From Bacteroidaceae bacterium (GTDB lineage Bacteria; Bacteroidota; Bacteroidia; Bacteroidales; Bacteroidaceae): 64,000 bases of DNA. Shown in pieces: positions 1 through 9,500 of this stretch. The stretch lies in assembly GCA_017547385.1 (NCBI GenBank), contig JAFYPU010000018.1:44739-108738 (forward strand), written 5' to 3'. A model generated the notes under the pieces. That model made no database searches. It saw nothing but the letters and a program-made list of their open reading frames with translations, and was not told the DNA's origin. A program made the position numbers and the translations under genes. The first letter of the stretch is position 1, and each line of letters opens with the position of its first letter.

Positions 1-3000
1 TCACGTAGTTGCCTGTGCCCGACGCTTTCTTCAGCAATAATGCGCCATAGATACGCGCCTTGCCTGTGCCGTTATAGTTTTCGTCCACTGCCAAACGGCC
101 GCTACCAAAGAACGATGTGTAACCATTCTTGATGGTAGCATCGTCGCCGAGGAAGAGGGTTTCAGAGATGTCCTGCTTGGTCCATGTTACACCATTGTCT
201 TCACTGAACACACGCACAGCACGGTTGTGCGCTGTAGCGCTGCCGTTACCAAACATCACGTCGCCGGCAGCTGCCATGACCAATACTTTTTGGCCAACAA
301 CTGCAATCGCAGCATCACCGTATGCACAATCATCGGTGCCACGCTTACAAGAACCGGCAGCAATTGTTTGCTTTGCACTCCACGTTTTACCATTGTCATC
401 ACTTGTTCGGATAACAAGATCAATACCGGGATTGGCTGTTCCAAAGTTATAGCGTCCGATGTCATCAAGGCTGTGGCGATAATCGCTCACGGCAATGAGG
501 CGACCCGTTGAGGTCTTGCCGATGGCTGGAATGCGGTAAGAAAATTCGTCATCGTCATAGAAGAGCGTTACATCGGCAGTAGGAGTAAATTTAGCAACCA
601 AAGGATTTCCTTCTGTGATAAGTGCTTTTTGCTCATCAGTGAGCGTAACACTCTTGCCTAAATCTTGGCCATTCAAGAAGAAGCCCTGAAACTCGAAACC
701 GCGGTAAGCACGGGTGAATTCAATAACACTAGTGGGTGTGTCAAGGTATCCGATTGTTACTACATCCGCATCTCTCATCAACTGAACGGTATTGGTTCCA
801 AACTTACTTGTGGTTCTTATCATACCGAAGTGCGTGTTGGGATTGTTTATATCCAATCCATCCACCTCAGCCTTTACTCGCAATTGCAATTGTTCTGCTT
901 CAGATTCTTCAACAAGCTCTGCAATAGCTTGCAACTCTGCAGTAGTCAATTCACCCACAAGCATCACTTGGTGATTACTGCCTTCGTCATTAAGAGTATT
1001 CCAACCTCCAGTCCATGTAATAAGACCTTCACCATGATCGGGGCTATGGTTTACGACACCCGCATTGTCGGTAGAGAACATAATGGGATAGTCGTTAGAA
1101 CTGCTCTGCTTAAAGGTAAGCAGTTTGTTGTTAGGCGCATCAACGAAAGGCACTGAAGCATTATTGCCACTCTGCACACCCATATACTTACGCTTACCTA
1201 TATTATAAAGGTAGTAGTTGCCTTTGGCCGACTTATACACCGTCCACTGGAAGTAGGTGTTCGCAGCTGAGGCTGCAGGATTCACCGTAGTTCTTGCGGT
1301 AGAAATCACATTGTTGCTGCTTGCCGTAGCACCCATCCAACCGCGCTTTGTTACGAAAGTATAGATACCACCATTCTTAAACTCTTCGGCACTCTTGATG
1401 GCCACAGGTTCAAAACTTTGGTCATAAAGGTCAGCAGGGATGAACACGAAGTCGGTACAATAAGCCGTAGTCTTCTGATCATAAGTTACGGAAGACTGGT
1501 CAAAGGCACCGTCTGCATTCTTCACCACAAAATAGTTGCTTCCCTGTGTGTGCAGCGTTACACCCATGTGATGCGTGGTGGCAGCGACGGTAAAGTTATG
1601 TTCATTATCACTCAGTCCCTTGTGAGCAAGGTACTTTGCTTCTTTATTCTTGAAATTATACTTACCATCTTCTTTCACGGCAGGCGTCCAAAGGAAAGCA
1701 GCCGCCCCACGTTGCAATTCTGTGGTGGGGGTGAGCGTACCATTGTTGTTATAAAGGTAGCGATTCAAAAAATTGCTATCCTTATAAGTATCTACATAAA
1801 GATAAGAGGCAACCCCAACGACAGGCGATCCTTCTGTGAGTCCCTTATTCCATGCATACACCTTGTTCAGTTCGGCTGCAGTCTCCAAAGTGGCATTGGC
1901 ACGATAGGCACGCACGGCATCAAAGGTCTCGTTCACCTTGGTGTAATCGGCGGGCAGGATGTAGAACTCCGAGAACGTGTAGAACACAGTGCTGTTGTTC
2001 GTTGTGTTCACCGTGAAGCGGTAGTGCTGATATGCAGTAGCACTCGCGATGGTTTCAGAATAATAGTCAAGCACAGCCGCATCCGTGGGGAAACCGCTAC
2101 CAATCACCTTCACCTCTGTCCAAGTAGTCTTATCGTTTGAACCTTCAATGGTGATTTGGGTAGGGCGGTTATTGTTGTTCTGACTGCGCTTCTTGAAGTA
2201 GAATCGGAAGTTCTTCACAGCCTTGCCCAAGTCAACTTGCAGATAATGGCTACCGGTACCAAGCGTATTACCATAGCCGCTATGGAAGAAAGTCTCATAT
2301 TTACCATCAATGAGATTGGCGTAAGCATTGCCACTCTCCTGATCTGTAGAGGCAGGGTAATTACAAACAAACTGACCATCACCCTTGATGCCCGTACCGG
2401 CATTCTGCACCAAGCCAAGGTGGCGCTGCAGCCCATGGATGTTCATGCCGTTGTTGGCTGCCACCGCATCGCTGAGGATGAGGTCTTCCGCATTGACGGG
2501 ATACTCCAACTCGGCAATTTTCTCTGTGCTGAGTGCTTCGCCGAAGAACTGCACCGAACGAATTTGTCCGCCAAACTTATCATACGCAGCGTTAGTGCTC
2601 ACCACACCACCACCGATGTAAAGCTTTGCATTGGCATTATCGAGAAAGTTGCTGAACGACTGCAATTCGTAACCGCTCACGGGATAGGTTGCCGAACTCT
2701 TCAACGCACCGTCCACATAGACGGAAAACTGCTTGTTGGCGCGATCAATCACATACACCACCTTGTAGTTGGTGCTCCCTGTAAAAGCAAAGTCTCTGTA
2801 AGTAAATCTGTCGCCATCGGATGAAGAGGGTAAATAAACGGGGTTACTGCCGTAAAGTCCGAAACCCACATAGGGAGAGTTTGTCTTAGTGGCACCGGTA
2901 ACTCCTTTCGTAGGGTCGGCCGCACACACCAATGCTTGGCGGCCACTCATGGAAGCCGGCATAGTTACATCCAAAGCAATGGTGATGTTCTCCTTGGAAA

Positions 3001-5863
3001 ACACTTTCTGTGCCAAAGCTGCGTCTACGGCATAGGGATAGGTCTGACTACCCAAGCCTTCCAACTTGACGATGGGTTGAGGCGGAATTTGGTCGGTAAC
3101 ATCAATGAAACGATATTCGCAGCCATCGTCTGTGGTGTTGGTGCCATCTCCCCAGTTAAGAAGGTGCAGATTACCATCTTTTTGCTGGTTGAATTGGGCT
3201 GAACCGCTTACAACAATCACATTCCCGGTGTTCTCAGCTTTCTTGATGCTCCAACCGGCAGCGGGCTGTGCTGCCACAGTTTTCAGTGCTGCGTTGTTGT
3301 TGCTGGCGGGTGAGATATAAGTACCATCGGCAAGGTTGATGATGTCGTATGCATTGTCGCTGCGCTTCACAAACTGCCAGACGGAAGCCTTGGTCGTTGC
3401 TTCCGTAGGACCTGTGATAGCTGCATCAACACCATTACCTGTAGCATAGCGATTGGCACGGAGCGGCGTGTACATGCGGTAGTAATTGCCACTCACGGGG
3501 CGGTTCATCGCCTCTTCGGTGAGCGAAGCCGCGAAGGCTTGCCACGCCGTTTCGAGCGCAGCCACCTGTGCTTCACGCTCCGCCTGAGTCATGTCGGTGT
3601 CGGCATAGGTAGCCTCGATTTCTTTCACCTTGGCATCAAGCGTGGCAGCCGCACTTTCGGGCCAGAGACCTACGGCCGTGCCGATGTAAGCACCACGGTC
3701 GCGCTTGATTTCGCTCACTTTGGCAGCTACCACCTCGGTGGCCTCGTCCATGCATTGGTTGGGCGAGTACACCAAGTTTTCAACGGCATTCACACCCTCC
3801 ACATCAGTGAACACGCAGGTGAACATCCACTTCTTCAAACGATAACCCTTGTTCATGTAAGGGAGCTTGAGGAACACCTTGTTCCAACCCTGCTTCAGGG
3901 TAACCTTGATGGGAGCACGGCCGGGGAAGTTCTCGTTCTTCAGTTCCACTTCCTTGCTGCTGACGCTCACACCGGTGTTGTCCCATGTGGGAGCCGCAAT
4001 CTCCTCACCGTTAATCCATATTTTAGAACCGAAGTGGTCCCACTTACCTGCGGGAGCAGCACCGTCTTGTTCCGAGCGGCTGTAATTCTGAAACTCAATC
4101 TGTGCACCTACGGTCTGTTCTTGGGGAGAATAAACGTATGTCCACGCATAGGCAGTGTGGTTGAACTGAGGATTGCTGTAGTAGGCATTGATGATGGAGT
4201 TGCCCCAGGTGTGAGCCAGGTAGATGCCCGCACCAGTTGCCATTCCTGTGTAATAGGTCTTGCCTTCGTGGGTATATACTTCGGGAAGAAGGTCTGTCGA
4301 TGCCGTAGTGCCGGCTTCTTCAGGCCCGAAGACCGCCGTTTCGCTGCCTCCGTTGGGGAAAGCATCCGTGATGCGCCAACGCACATTGGTTTGCTTCACA
4401 TAGGGAATGGGCTCGGCTTTCAAGGAGTTTGCCTTGTGGAAGAGGAAGCGCGTTTCCCAACTCTTAAACTCTTCGTATTCGTCACCCGAGTTGGGGAGCA
4501 TCACGCCGCCGCCATAAGGATTGGCCTTGTAGGCAGCCGGGGTGTTGGTGGCATTGTCGATGTACTGTTTGCCACCACCTGCCCAGGCACGCTCGGCCGT
4601 GGCGATGACATTTGCCCACACATTGTTCTGCGCCATGATGTCTCTCTCCGTAGCCACTTTGCGGTCGTTCCAACAACCTGAGATAGCGCCAGCAACTTCT
4701 GTGCTACCCTGCTGAGAATAGTAGATGGTACTCTTGTAGATACCCACGAGGTCGGCAAAGACGTCGAAGTGGTTGGTGTAATTATAACGGCAATCAATGT
4801 TGGCCTTGCCCGAAGCCAAGTATCCGCGTGTGCCCCACATTTGTGCCAAAGTGTGGTTCAGTGCATCCTGACTGATGCCGTTGATGGGATTCCAGAGTCC
4901 TCCTTTCACGTTGGCACCTTTGCTTTCGACATAGGCAATCATTTCGTTGAGGTAGTCGGCCGTGGTGCTCACTTCGTCGCCACCGATGTGAATGTAGGGA
5001 GCATCGGCAAAGACTTCCACCACCTCGTCAAGAATCTTTTTGAGCGCAGCCTTACCGTCTGCAGTCTGCATGCCAAAACCCATGGCACGTTCAAAGGCTT
5101 CGCTATGACCGGGCATGTCGATTTCGGGAATGACAACCATACCGTGCTTCTTCGCCACCTGCATCAAGCGCTTGCAATCTTCCTGCGTGTAATACTGTCC
5201 GGGGAAGCGTGTCATGCTTGCCGCAGCGGTGAGCTGAGGATACGCCTTCACCTCAAAACGCCATGCCTGGTTCTCCGTCAGGTGCCAGTGGAAAGTGTTC
5301 ACCTTGAAGCGCGAAAAGAGTTCGACTTGCTTCACCAGCTCGTCAATGGAGATGAACGAGCGACCCACGTCGTGCATGTAACCACGCAGCTTGAATGCAG
5401 GCCAGTCCTTCATGGTAAGTGCTTCGAGGGCAGGAGTGCCTTCCCACCCTTCGGCCAACTGCGTGAGCGTTTGCGCTGCACGAATCACACCCGTGTTGGT
5501 TACGGCCGTGATATTGATTTCGCTGCCGGTAATCTCCAGCGTGTAAGCCTCGTTTTCATAACCATGAAGCGCGTAATCATGCGCACCGTCAATGCTTTTC
5601 ACCAGGCTCACGTTGACAGCCTTGCCACCGGCAGGCACAAGCGCACAACCGGCATTGGTGAAGACCTCTTCCAACAACTCACACCGGGCAGCCCCGTCGG
5701 CATAAGCCACCGTCACGTTGCCCGAGAGCATGAACGGAGCAGCATTTTCTGTTACCGCAACGCTCTGCGGCTTGGGGAGCAGATGCACCAGCTTGGCTTG
5801 TGCCGAGAGGGAAAACCCTAAGCACAAGCACAGCATCATCTTCAACAAGAAGTTTGTTCTCAT
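1..5863 (-). CDS. Secreted GH20 beta-N-acetylhexosaminidase / GH33 sialidase fusion (3' end outside window)
   Basis: About 1,954 codons are visible and the C-terminus is cut off by the left edge. From the ATG at 5863: signal peptide (1-22, ending SLSAQA), GH20 N-terminal domain (LLPKPQSV), then the GH20 catalytic domain (about 120-480) with LRGYMHDVGR, FHWHLTENQAWR and the catalytic Asp296-Glu297 pair in HIGGDEV. A LamG/concanavalin-like domain (about 960-1110) and an F5/8 type C carbohydrate-binding domain (about 1180-1260) follow. A GH33 propeller then begins with SYRIPAIG (Arg1777) and Asp boxes SDDNGKTW and SEDNGVTW. I checked the frame near 3060, 1500 and 10 and it stays open. GH20 removes terminal GlcNAc/GalNAc and GH33 removes terminal sialic acid. 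The signal peptide resembles those of the two T9SS cargo genes upstream, so T9SS export is likely, but the sorting domain would lie outside the window. Confidence 0.9.
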   Translation of the reverse strand, partial: MRTNFLLKMMLCLCLGFSLSAQAKLVHLLPKPQSVAVTENAAPFMLSGNVTVAYADGAARCELLEEVFTNAGCALVPAGGKAVNVSLVKSIDGAHDYALHGYENEAYTLEITGSEINITAVTNTGVIRAAQTLTQLAEGWEGTPALEALTMKDWPAFKLRGYMHDVGRSFISIDELVKQVELFSRFKVNTFHWHLTENQAWRFEVKAYPQLTAAASMTRFPGQYYTQEDCKRLMQVAKKHGMVVIPEIDMPGHSEAFERAMGFGMQTADGKAALKKILDEVVEVFADAPYIHIGGDEVSTTADYLNEMIAYVESKGANVKGGLWNPINGISQDALNHTLAQMWGTRGYLASGKANIDCRYNYTNHFDVFADLVGIYKSTIYYSQQGSTEVAGAISGCWNDRKVATERDIMAQNNVWANVIATAERAWAGGGKQYIDNATNTPAAYKANPYGGGVMLPNSGDEYEEFKSWETRFLFHKANSLKAEPIPYVKQTNVRWRITDAFPNGGSETAVFGPEEAGTTASTDLLPEVYTHEGKTYYTGMATGAGIYLAHTWGNSIINAYYSNPQFNHTAYAWTYVYSPQEQTVGAQIEFQNYSRSEQDGAAPAGKWDHFGSKIWINGEEIAAPTWDNTGVSVSSKEVELKNENFPGRAPIKVTLKQGWNKVFLKLPYMNKGYRLKKWMFTCVFTDVEGVNAVENLVYSPNQCMDEATEVVAAKVSEIKRDRGAYIGTAVGLWPESAAATLDAKVKEIEATYADTDMTQAEREAQVAALETAWQAFAASLTEEAMNRPVSGNYYRMYTPLRANRYATGNGVDAAITGPTEATTKASVWQFVKRSDNAYDIINLADGTYISPASNNNAALKTVAAQPAAGWSIKKAENTGNVIVVSGSAQFNQQKDGNLHLLNWGDGTNTTDDGCEYRFIDVTDQIPPQPIVKLEGLGSQTYPYAVDAALAQKVFSKENITIALDVTMPASMSGRQALVCAADPTKGVTGATKTNSPYVGFGLYGSNPVYLPSSSDGDRFTYRDFAFTGSTNYKVVYVIDRANKQFSVYVDGALKSSATYPVSGYELQSFSNFLDNANAKLYIGGGVVSTNAAYDKFGGQIRSVQFFGEALSTEKIAELEYPVNAEDLILSDAVAANNGMNIHGLQRHLGLVQNAGTGIKGDGQFVCNYPASTDQESGNAYANLIDGKYETFFHSGYGNTLGTGSHYLQVDLGKAVKNFRFYFKKRSQNNNNRPTQITIEGSNDKTTWTEVKVIGSGFPTDAAVLDYYSETIASATAYQHYRFTVNTTNNSTVFYTFSEFYILPADYTKVNETFDAVRAYRANATLETAAELNKVYAWNKGLTEGSPVVGVASYLYVDTYKDSNFLNRYLYNNNGTLTPTTELQRGAAAFLWTPAVKEDGKYNFKNKEAKYLAHKGLSDNEHNFTVAATTHHMGVTLHTQGSNYFVVKNADGAFDQSSVTYDQKTTAYCTDFVFIPADLYDQSFEPVAIKSAEEFKNGGIYTFVTKRGWMGATASSNNVISTARTTVNPAASAANTYFQWTVYKSAKGNYYLYNIGKRKYMGVQSGNNASVPFVDAPNNKLLTFKQSSSNDYPIMFSTDNAGVVNHSPDHGEGLITWTGGWNTLNDEGSNHQVMLVGELTTAELQAIAELVEESEAEQLQLRVKAEVDGLDINNPNTHFGMIRTTSKFGTNTVQLMRDADVVTIGYLDTPTSVIEFTRAYRGFEFQGFFLNGQDLGKSVTLTDEQKALITEGNPLVAKFTPTADVTLFYDDDEFSYRIPAIGKTSTGRLIAVSDYRHSLDDIGRYNFGTANPGIDLVIRTSDDNGKTWSAKQTIAAGSCKRGTDDCAYGDAAIAVVGQKVLVMAAAGDVMFGNGSATAHNRAVRVFSEDNGVTWTKQDISETLFLGDDATIKNGYTSFFGSGRLAVDENYNGTGKARIYGALLLKKASGTGNYV

Positions 5864-5918
5864 CAGAATATGAATTAAGTTAATGATGTATTAATTTCGA
5901 GTAATATATAATATGGGG

Positions 5919-5926
5919 CAAAGATA
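5919..5926 (-). promoter_or_regulatory. Promoter of the GH20-GH33 gene
   Basis: On the minus strand the -7 box is TATCTTTG, with TTTTG exactly 19 nt upstream. This matches the known Bacteroidota consensus TTTG-N19/20-TAnnTTTG. Both boxes lie inside the REP-like repeat that starts here. The leader to the ATG at 5863 is about 50 nt. Confidence 0.65.
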
Positions 5927-6015
5927 GTGAAAGGCGAGTGCAGAACAAAACAATAAGCTTGCTTTTGTTTTTATGCCGAGCTGCATCCTATCTTGAGCTA
6001 CAGCCAAAGTGATAA
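5919..6015. repeat. REP-like promoter repeat, copy 1
   Basis: One unit of a dispersed palindromic repeat. It begins CAAAGATAGTGAAAGGCGAG and ends near CCGAGCTGCATCCTATCTT, so its ends (AAGATAG/CTATCTT) are complementary; an inner CAAAACAA/TTGTTTT pair can also fold. Related units lie at 41693, 48154 and 53000, always with the -7 box end facing a gene start. Confidence 0.7.
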
Positions 6016-6117
6016 TCCATTAAACCATGTTCTAAGCGGCTGAAAAACTATCCAGAAGCGGACATCCCAACCTCCTTTTCCGAACCGTCATTTCATCGAG
6101 TGCATTTTGTGCAAATT

Positions 6118-6180
6118 CTGCGAGCACCGCGCGATTTTCTGCGAGCACTGCGGAAATTCCTGCGAGCACTGCGGAAAACG
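6118..6180. repeat. 21-bp periodic intergenic array, 3 units
   Basis: CTGCGAGCAC recurs at 6118, 6139 and 6160, exactly 21 bp apart. The units resemble the CTACAAGCACTGCAGAAA unit of the arrays at 24307 and 45580. The surrounding interval 5927-6257 holds no convincing gene: short ORFs on both strands only read heptad repeats out of the array. Confidence 0.8.
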
Positions 6181-6257
6181 AGGGAAATGGGTGCAAAGAA
6201 AAGCGAGGTGTTAAGGCCACCCACAACCGGCCGAACGCTTCATCACCCACCGGCATG

Positions 6258-6300
6258 CAAAAAGCCGCCTCGCGTCAACGAATTGACAAGCGAGGCGGCT
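6258..6300 (-). terminator. Terminator after sialidase and micro-protein
   Basis: Perfect 11-bp stem (AGCCGCCTCGC at 6263-6273 pairing with 6290-6300) followed on the minus strand by five T. It lies about 50 bp after the stop of the 55-residue ORF, so sialidase and micro-protein probably share one transcript. Confidence 0.8.
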
Positions 6301-6349
6301 CATGAGAGTTAATAAAGGGACTTCTCTTGACGAGAAGAAGGGTTGCGGT

Positions 6350-6517
6350 TTATTCTTCCCAGAGACCCTTACCGATACCGGCTGCACGTTTGCGAGACAT
6401 CATGTCCTCGCCGTCCACAGTTCCCGAATCGTCTTTCCCAATGCTGGCACTCAGCAGATGAGCATCGGCAATCATTTCCAAAACATCGGCAGTAGGGATG
6501 ATATAAGCTTTCTTCAT
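6350..6517 (-). CDS. Micro-protein of unknown function downstream of T9SS sialidase (55 aa)
   Basis: A 55-codon ORF starting 17 bp after the sialidase stop, starting MKKAYIIPTADVLEM and ending KGLWEE. I know no function. Its paralogue at 12243 follows the next T9SS cargo gene. The two share an MKK.Y..PT start, an acidic residue after V/I-(L/E), a Gly/Ser-rich middle, S.KRA, and a Trp-Glu-rich end (LWEE against IWKE). No signal peptide, membrane segment or Cys motif is visible. Position before the shared terminator implies co-transcription with the sialidase. Conservation in a paralogue in the same relative position argues that it is a real gene. Confidence 0.7.
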   Translation of the reverse strand: MKKAYIIPTADVLEMIADAHLLSASIGKDDSGTVDGEDMMSRKRAAGIGKGLWEE

Positions 6518-6534
6518 ATTCGTGTCGTGTTTTC

Positions 6535-9500
6535 TTATTTTACAATAAACTTCTTGCCACCGCGGATGTAAACACCGCCCTTGTTCAACTGGCTCACACG
6601 ACGACCGCTGAGGTCGTAAACGGGCAGATGAGCATCGGATGCATTTTCTTCCACACCGGAGATGCGAGTAACTTCTCCACCGAAATCAAGTGCATAGGCT
6701 TTCACTTGGCTGCCGGCACCCAAAACGATGTAAGCCTTGTTCTTACCGGCAACAGTGCCCACTGTGCCTTGATAGAAGGCAATACCCTTGGTGAAGTATT
6801 CGCCATCGATTTTCACTCTGTTGCCCAACACATAGTCGCCCAATTCCAGAACGTGGGTGGTGCCGGCAGTGTGGCAGAACAGGTTGCCATCGATGGTGGC
6901 ATCGGCTGCAATCTCAGTGCCGTCGGTCTTGGCGGGAATCATCGGAGCAGAAGCAATACCTGCTTCTCCCACAAGGATCACTCCTTGGTTGGCAGGGATG
7001 GCATCACCTTCCATCACGGCGAGAGTAGCACCGTTGGCAGTCTTGGAGGCAGCGTAATAGGCTGTTACACCTTCGGGGACGAGGGTGGCAAAAGGAGCAC
7101 TGAAAGTGCCAATGCCCTTGCCCACACCGATGTTGTGCAGACACACGTCAGTGTCCTTAATGGTGTTCAGCTTCACATTGTTGGGGTAAGACACTTCCTG
7201 GAAAGCGAAGACAGAACTTGCGTTGGCCTCACAAACCAACTTAACATTGCTATGCTTATCTCTGTTGCCGTTGTGCAAGTTCAATTGACCATTCTCATCA
7301 ACGCACATGGTCACCCAACCATCGTAGGCCTTACCTTGAGAGAGACCGGCGATGGCCAAAGTTCCCAAACGCACATCGGGTGTAGCATGGAGATAGAGAT
7401 CGTTTTCTGCAGAGCTCAAGCAGTTGTAGTAGCTAGAAAAACCTGTTGCATTTCCACCATCGGCTGCAAAAGGTTCACCAACCTGACCTGTGGCTTCGAA
7501 ATCTATCGGAGAATAATACAATGCGTACTTACCATTCTTCGCATTGACAAAAGCATAGAGTTTGTTTTCTGCATCAATCACACGACAAACAAACTTCTCG
7601 GCATCGTCATCGGTGGCAGACTTCTGCGCCACGGTGAGCACACCGCTTTGTTCGTCATATTTCAGCACGTTGAAGCTGGGGCTGAAGTTGTTCTCATCAG
7701 TGGTAAGCACACTATATATAATATATGTACCGCCATCGGCAGGCATCTGCACATCGGTAGTCGTGATGTAAGCTTCGTAAGCATCGCTCAGTCTCTCATA
7801 GTCTTCAGTTGAAGCATTGCCGGCATTGACAACCTCCAAAACTTCAGTCAATTCATTACGCACCTCAGAGTCTTCTTCAGGATAGCCCACACCGGTGAGA
7901 GCCAAAACTTTGGGAGCAGCGTGCATAAGGAACGGTGCTTCGTTTTCGGCACAAGCCTCATACTGCCCGTTTGTCAAATCCTCGATGCTGTAGGGGATGT
8001 AAACCATGCAGTAGCCACCGGGCTCTTCCTCGAAGAAGAAGCCGATGCGGCCATCGGCCTGCATAATCATGGTGGAATAAGCCGATTCCTTGGTGCTTAC
8101 ATGCTTACCCACTTGCCAACCTTCGGCAAAAGCAGCAGGAGTGTAAGGAGTGGAATAGTTCATTTCCTTATAGTAAACCTTAACATTGCTGCGATTGGGA
8201 CCTGCAGGAATGGATTGCAACATAACGTCGCAAACTTTGCCATCAGACTTGCGAACAGCTTTCACCTTGTAGATTTCACCGTTCGTACCGTTGCCACTAC
8301 CATCATAAGCAGATGTACTCTTTACTGCAGACCCCCAACTACCTGTTGTGTATTTTTCAGCATCTGACTTACCCTCATTGTTAAATGTAAAGATATTGAA
8401 CCAACGTCCACCAGAAACGCGGCTACTGAGAACCACAGTACCATCTGCCAATTCTTCCACCTTGGGTTCGTCGCCACCGGAAGCAGGACGATCACTGATG
8501 GTGCCAAGCACATTCCATGACATACCGAAGTCGTCAGAATAAATCACGCGATTACCCTCATCGCGAGTCCACAGAGCACAATAGAGACGATAGTATTCGT
8601 TCTTCTTCACCACACGGCTCTGGCAAATCTTACCCGAACCAATAAACATAGAAGTTACGGTGGGAGTTTCACCGTCCAAGAAGATGGAGTATATGGCATC
8701 CGTTACTTCCTCGGGCTGTGTCCAGTCCCAAGTTTTTGTTTCTTCGTTGTAATTGGCATACACACGAGCCACACGGTTTACGGCTGTGGCATCCTTCACA
8801 CCAATCTTAGATTTTTCCCAACGTCCGTTCCAACATGTTGTGCGACCACTTACCATCATCACAAGAAGCTTGTTTTGGTCGCGGTCAGCCACAATGGCGG
8901 GGTCGCCATAACCGGTTTCCATAACATTGGTGTTGCCACCTTTACCATCAGCCACTGTAAACTCAGCCCCCCAATTCACACCATTGTCAGTTGAAATTCG
9001 GCATACAATATCCACGTCTCCATTTCCGATATCACCACCACAAGGACGGTAGTCGCAAATGGCAAAGATATCTCCGTTGGGAGCTGTTGCAATGGCAGGA
9101 ATACGATAGGGGTGATTTTCTCTGGGAGTGTAATAGAGTGTACGTTCCTCAGTGGCATTGTAATAAGCACTCAACTCCACACCCCCCACGGGGATAGTGA
9201 AGTTTTCAGGATTGTCAACACCCCAAATGCCCCAGAGTTCGTAACCGCGATAAGTCATGCTGCTGAGTGAAAGCGTGGCACCCTTGGGCAGATAATAAGT
9301 GGTAGCTTCCACATTGCCCTCGATGCGTGTCTGCGCTGTGCTTCCATCAATGCTGAATGTGAGTTCGGCCACGCGAGGACTGCTTTCCAACACTTGGTCC
9401 ACATAAACGCCCATTGAGAGCGTATTCTTAACGTCGATAAGGTCAAAATTCCAGTGAGAGCCACCGTCATTGGCACCATAGAACTTGATGTTTGCACCCA

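Noticed and set aside
1418-2140. Several open frames on the plus strand between 129 and 5821, the longest 380 codons
   Set aside because: They all lie opposite the GH20-GH33 gene, whose frame is continuous across the whole stretch.
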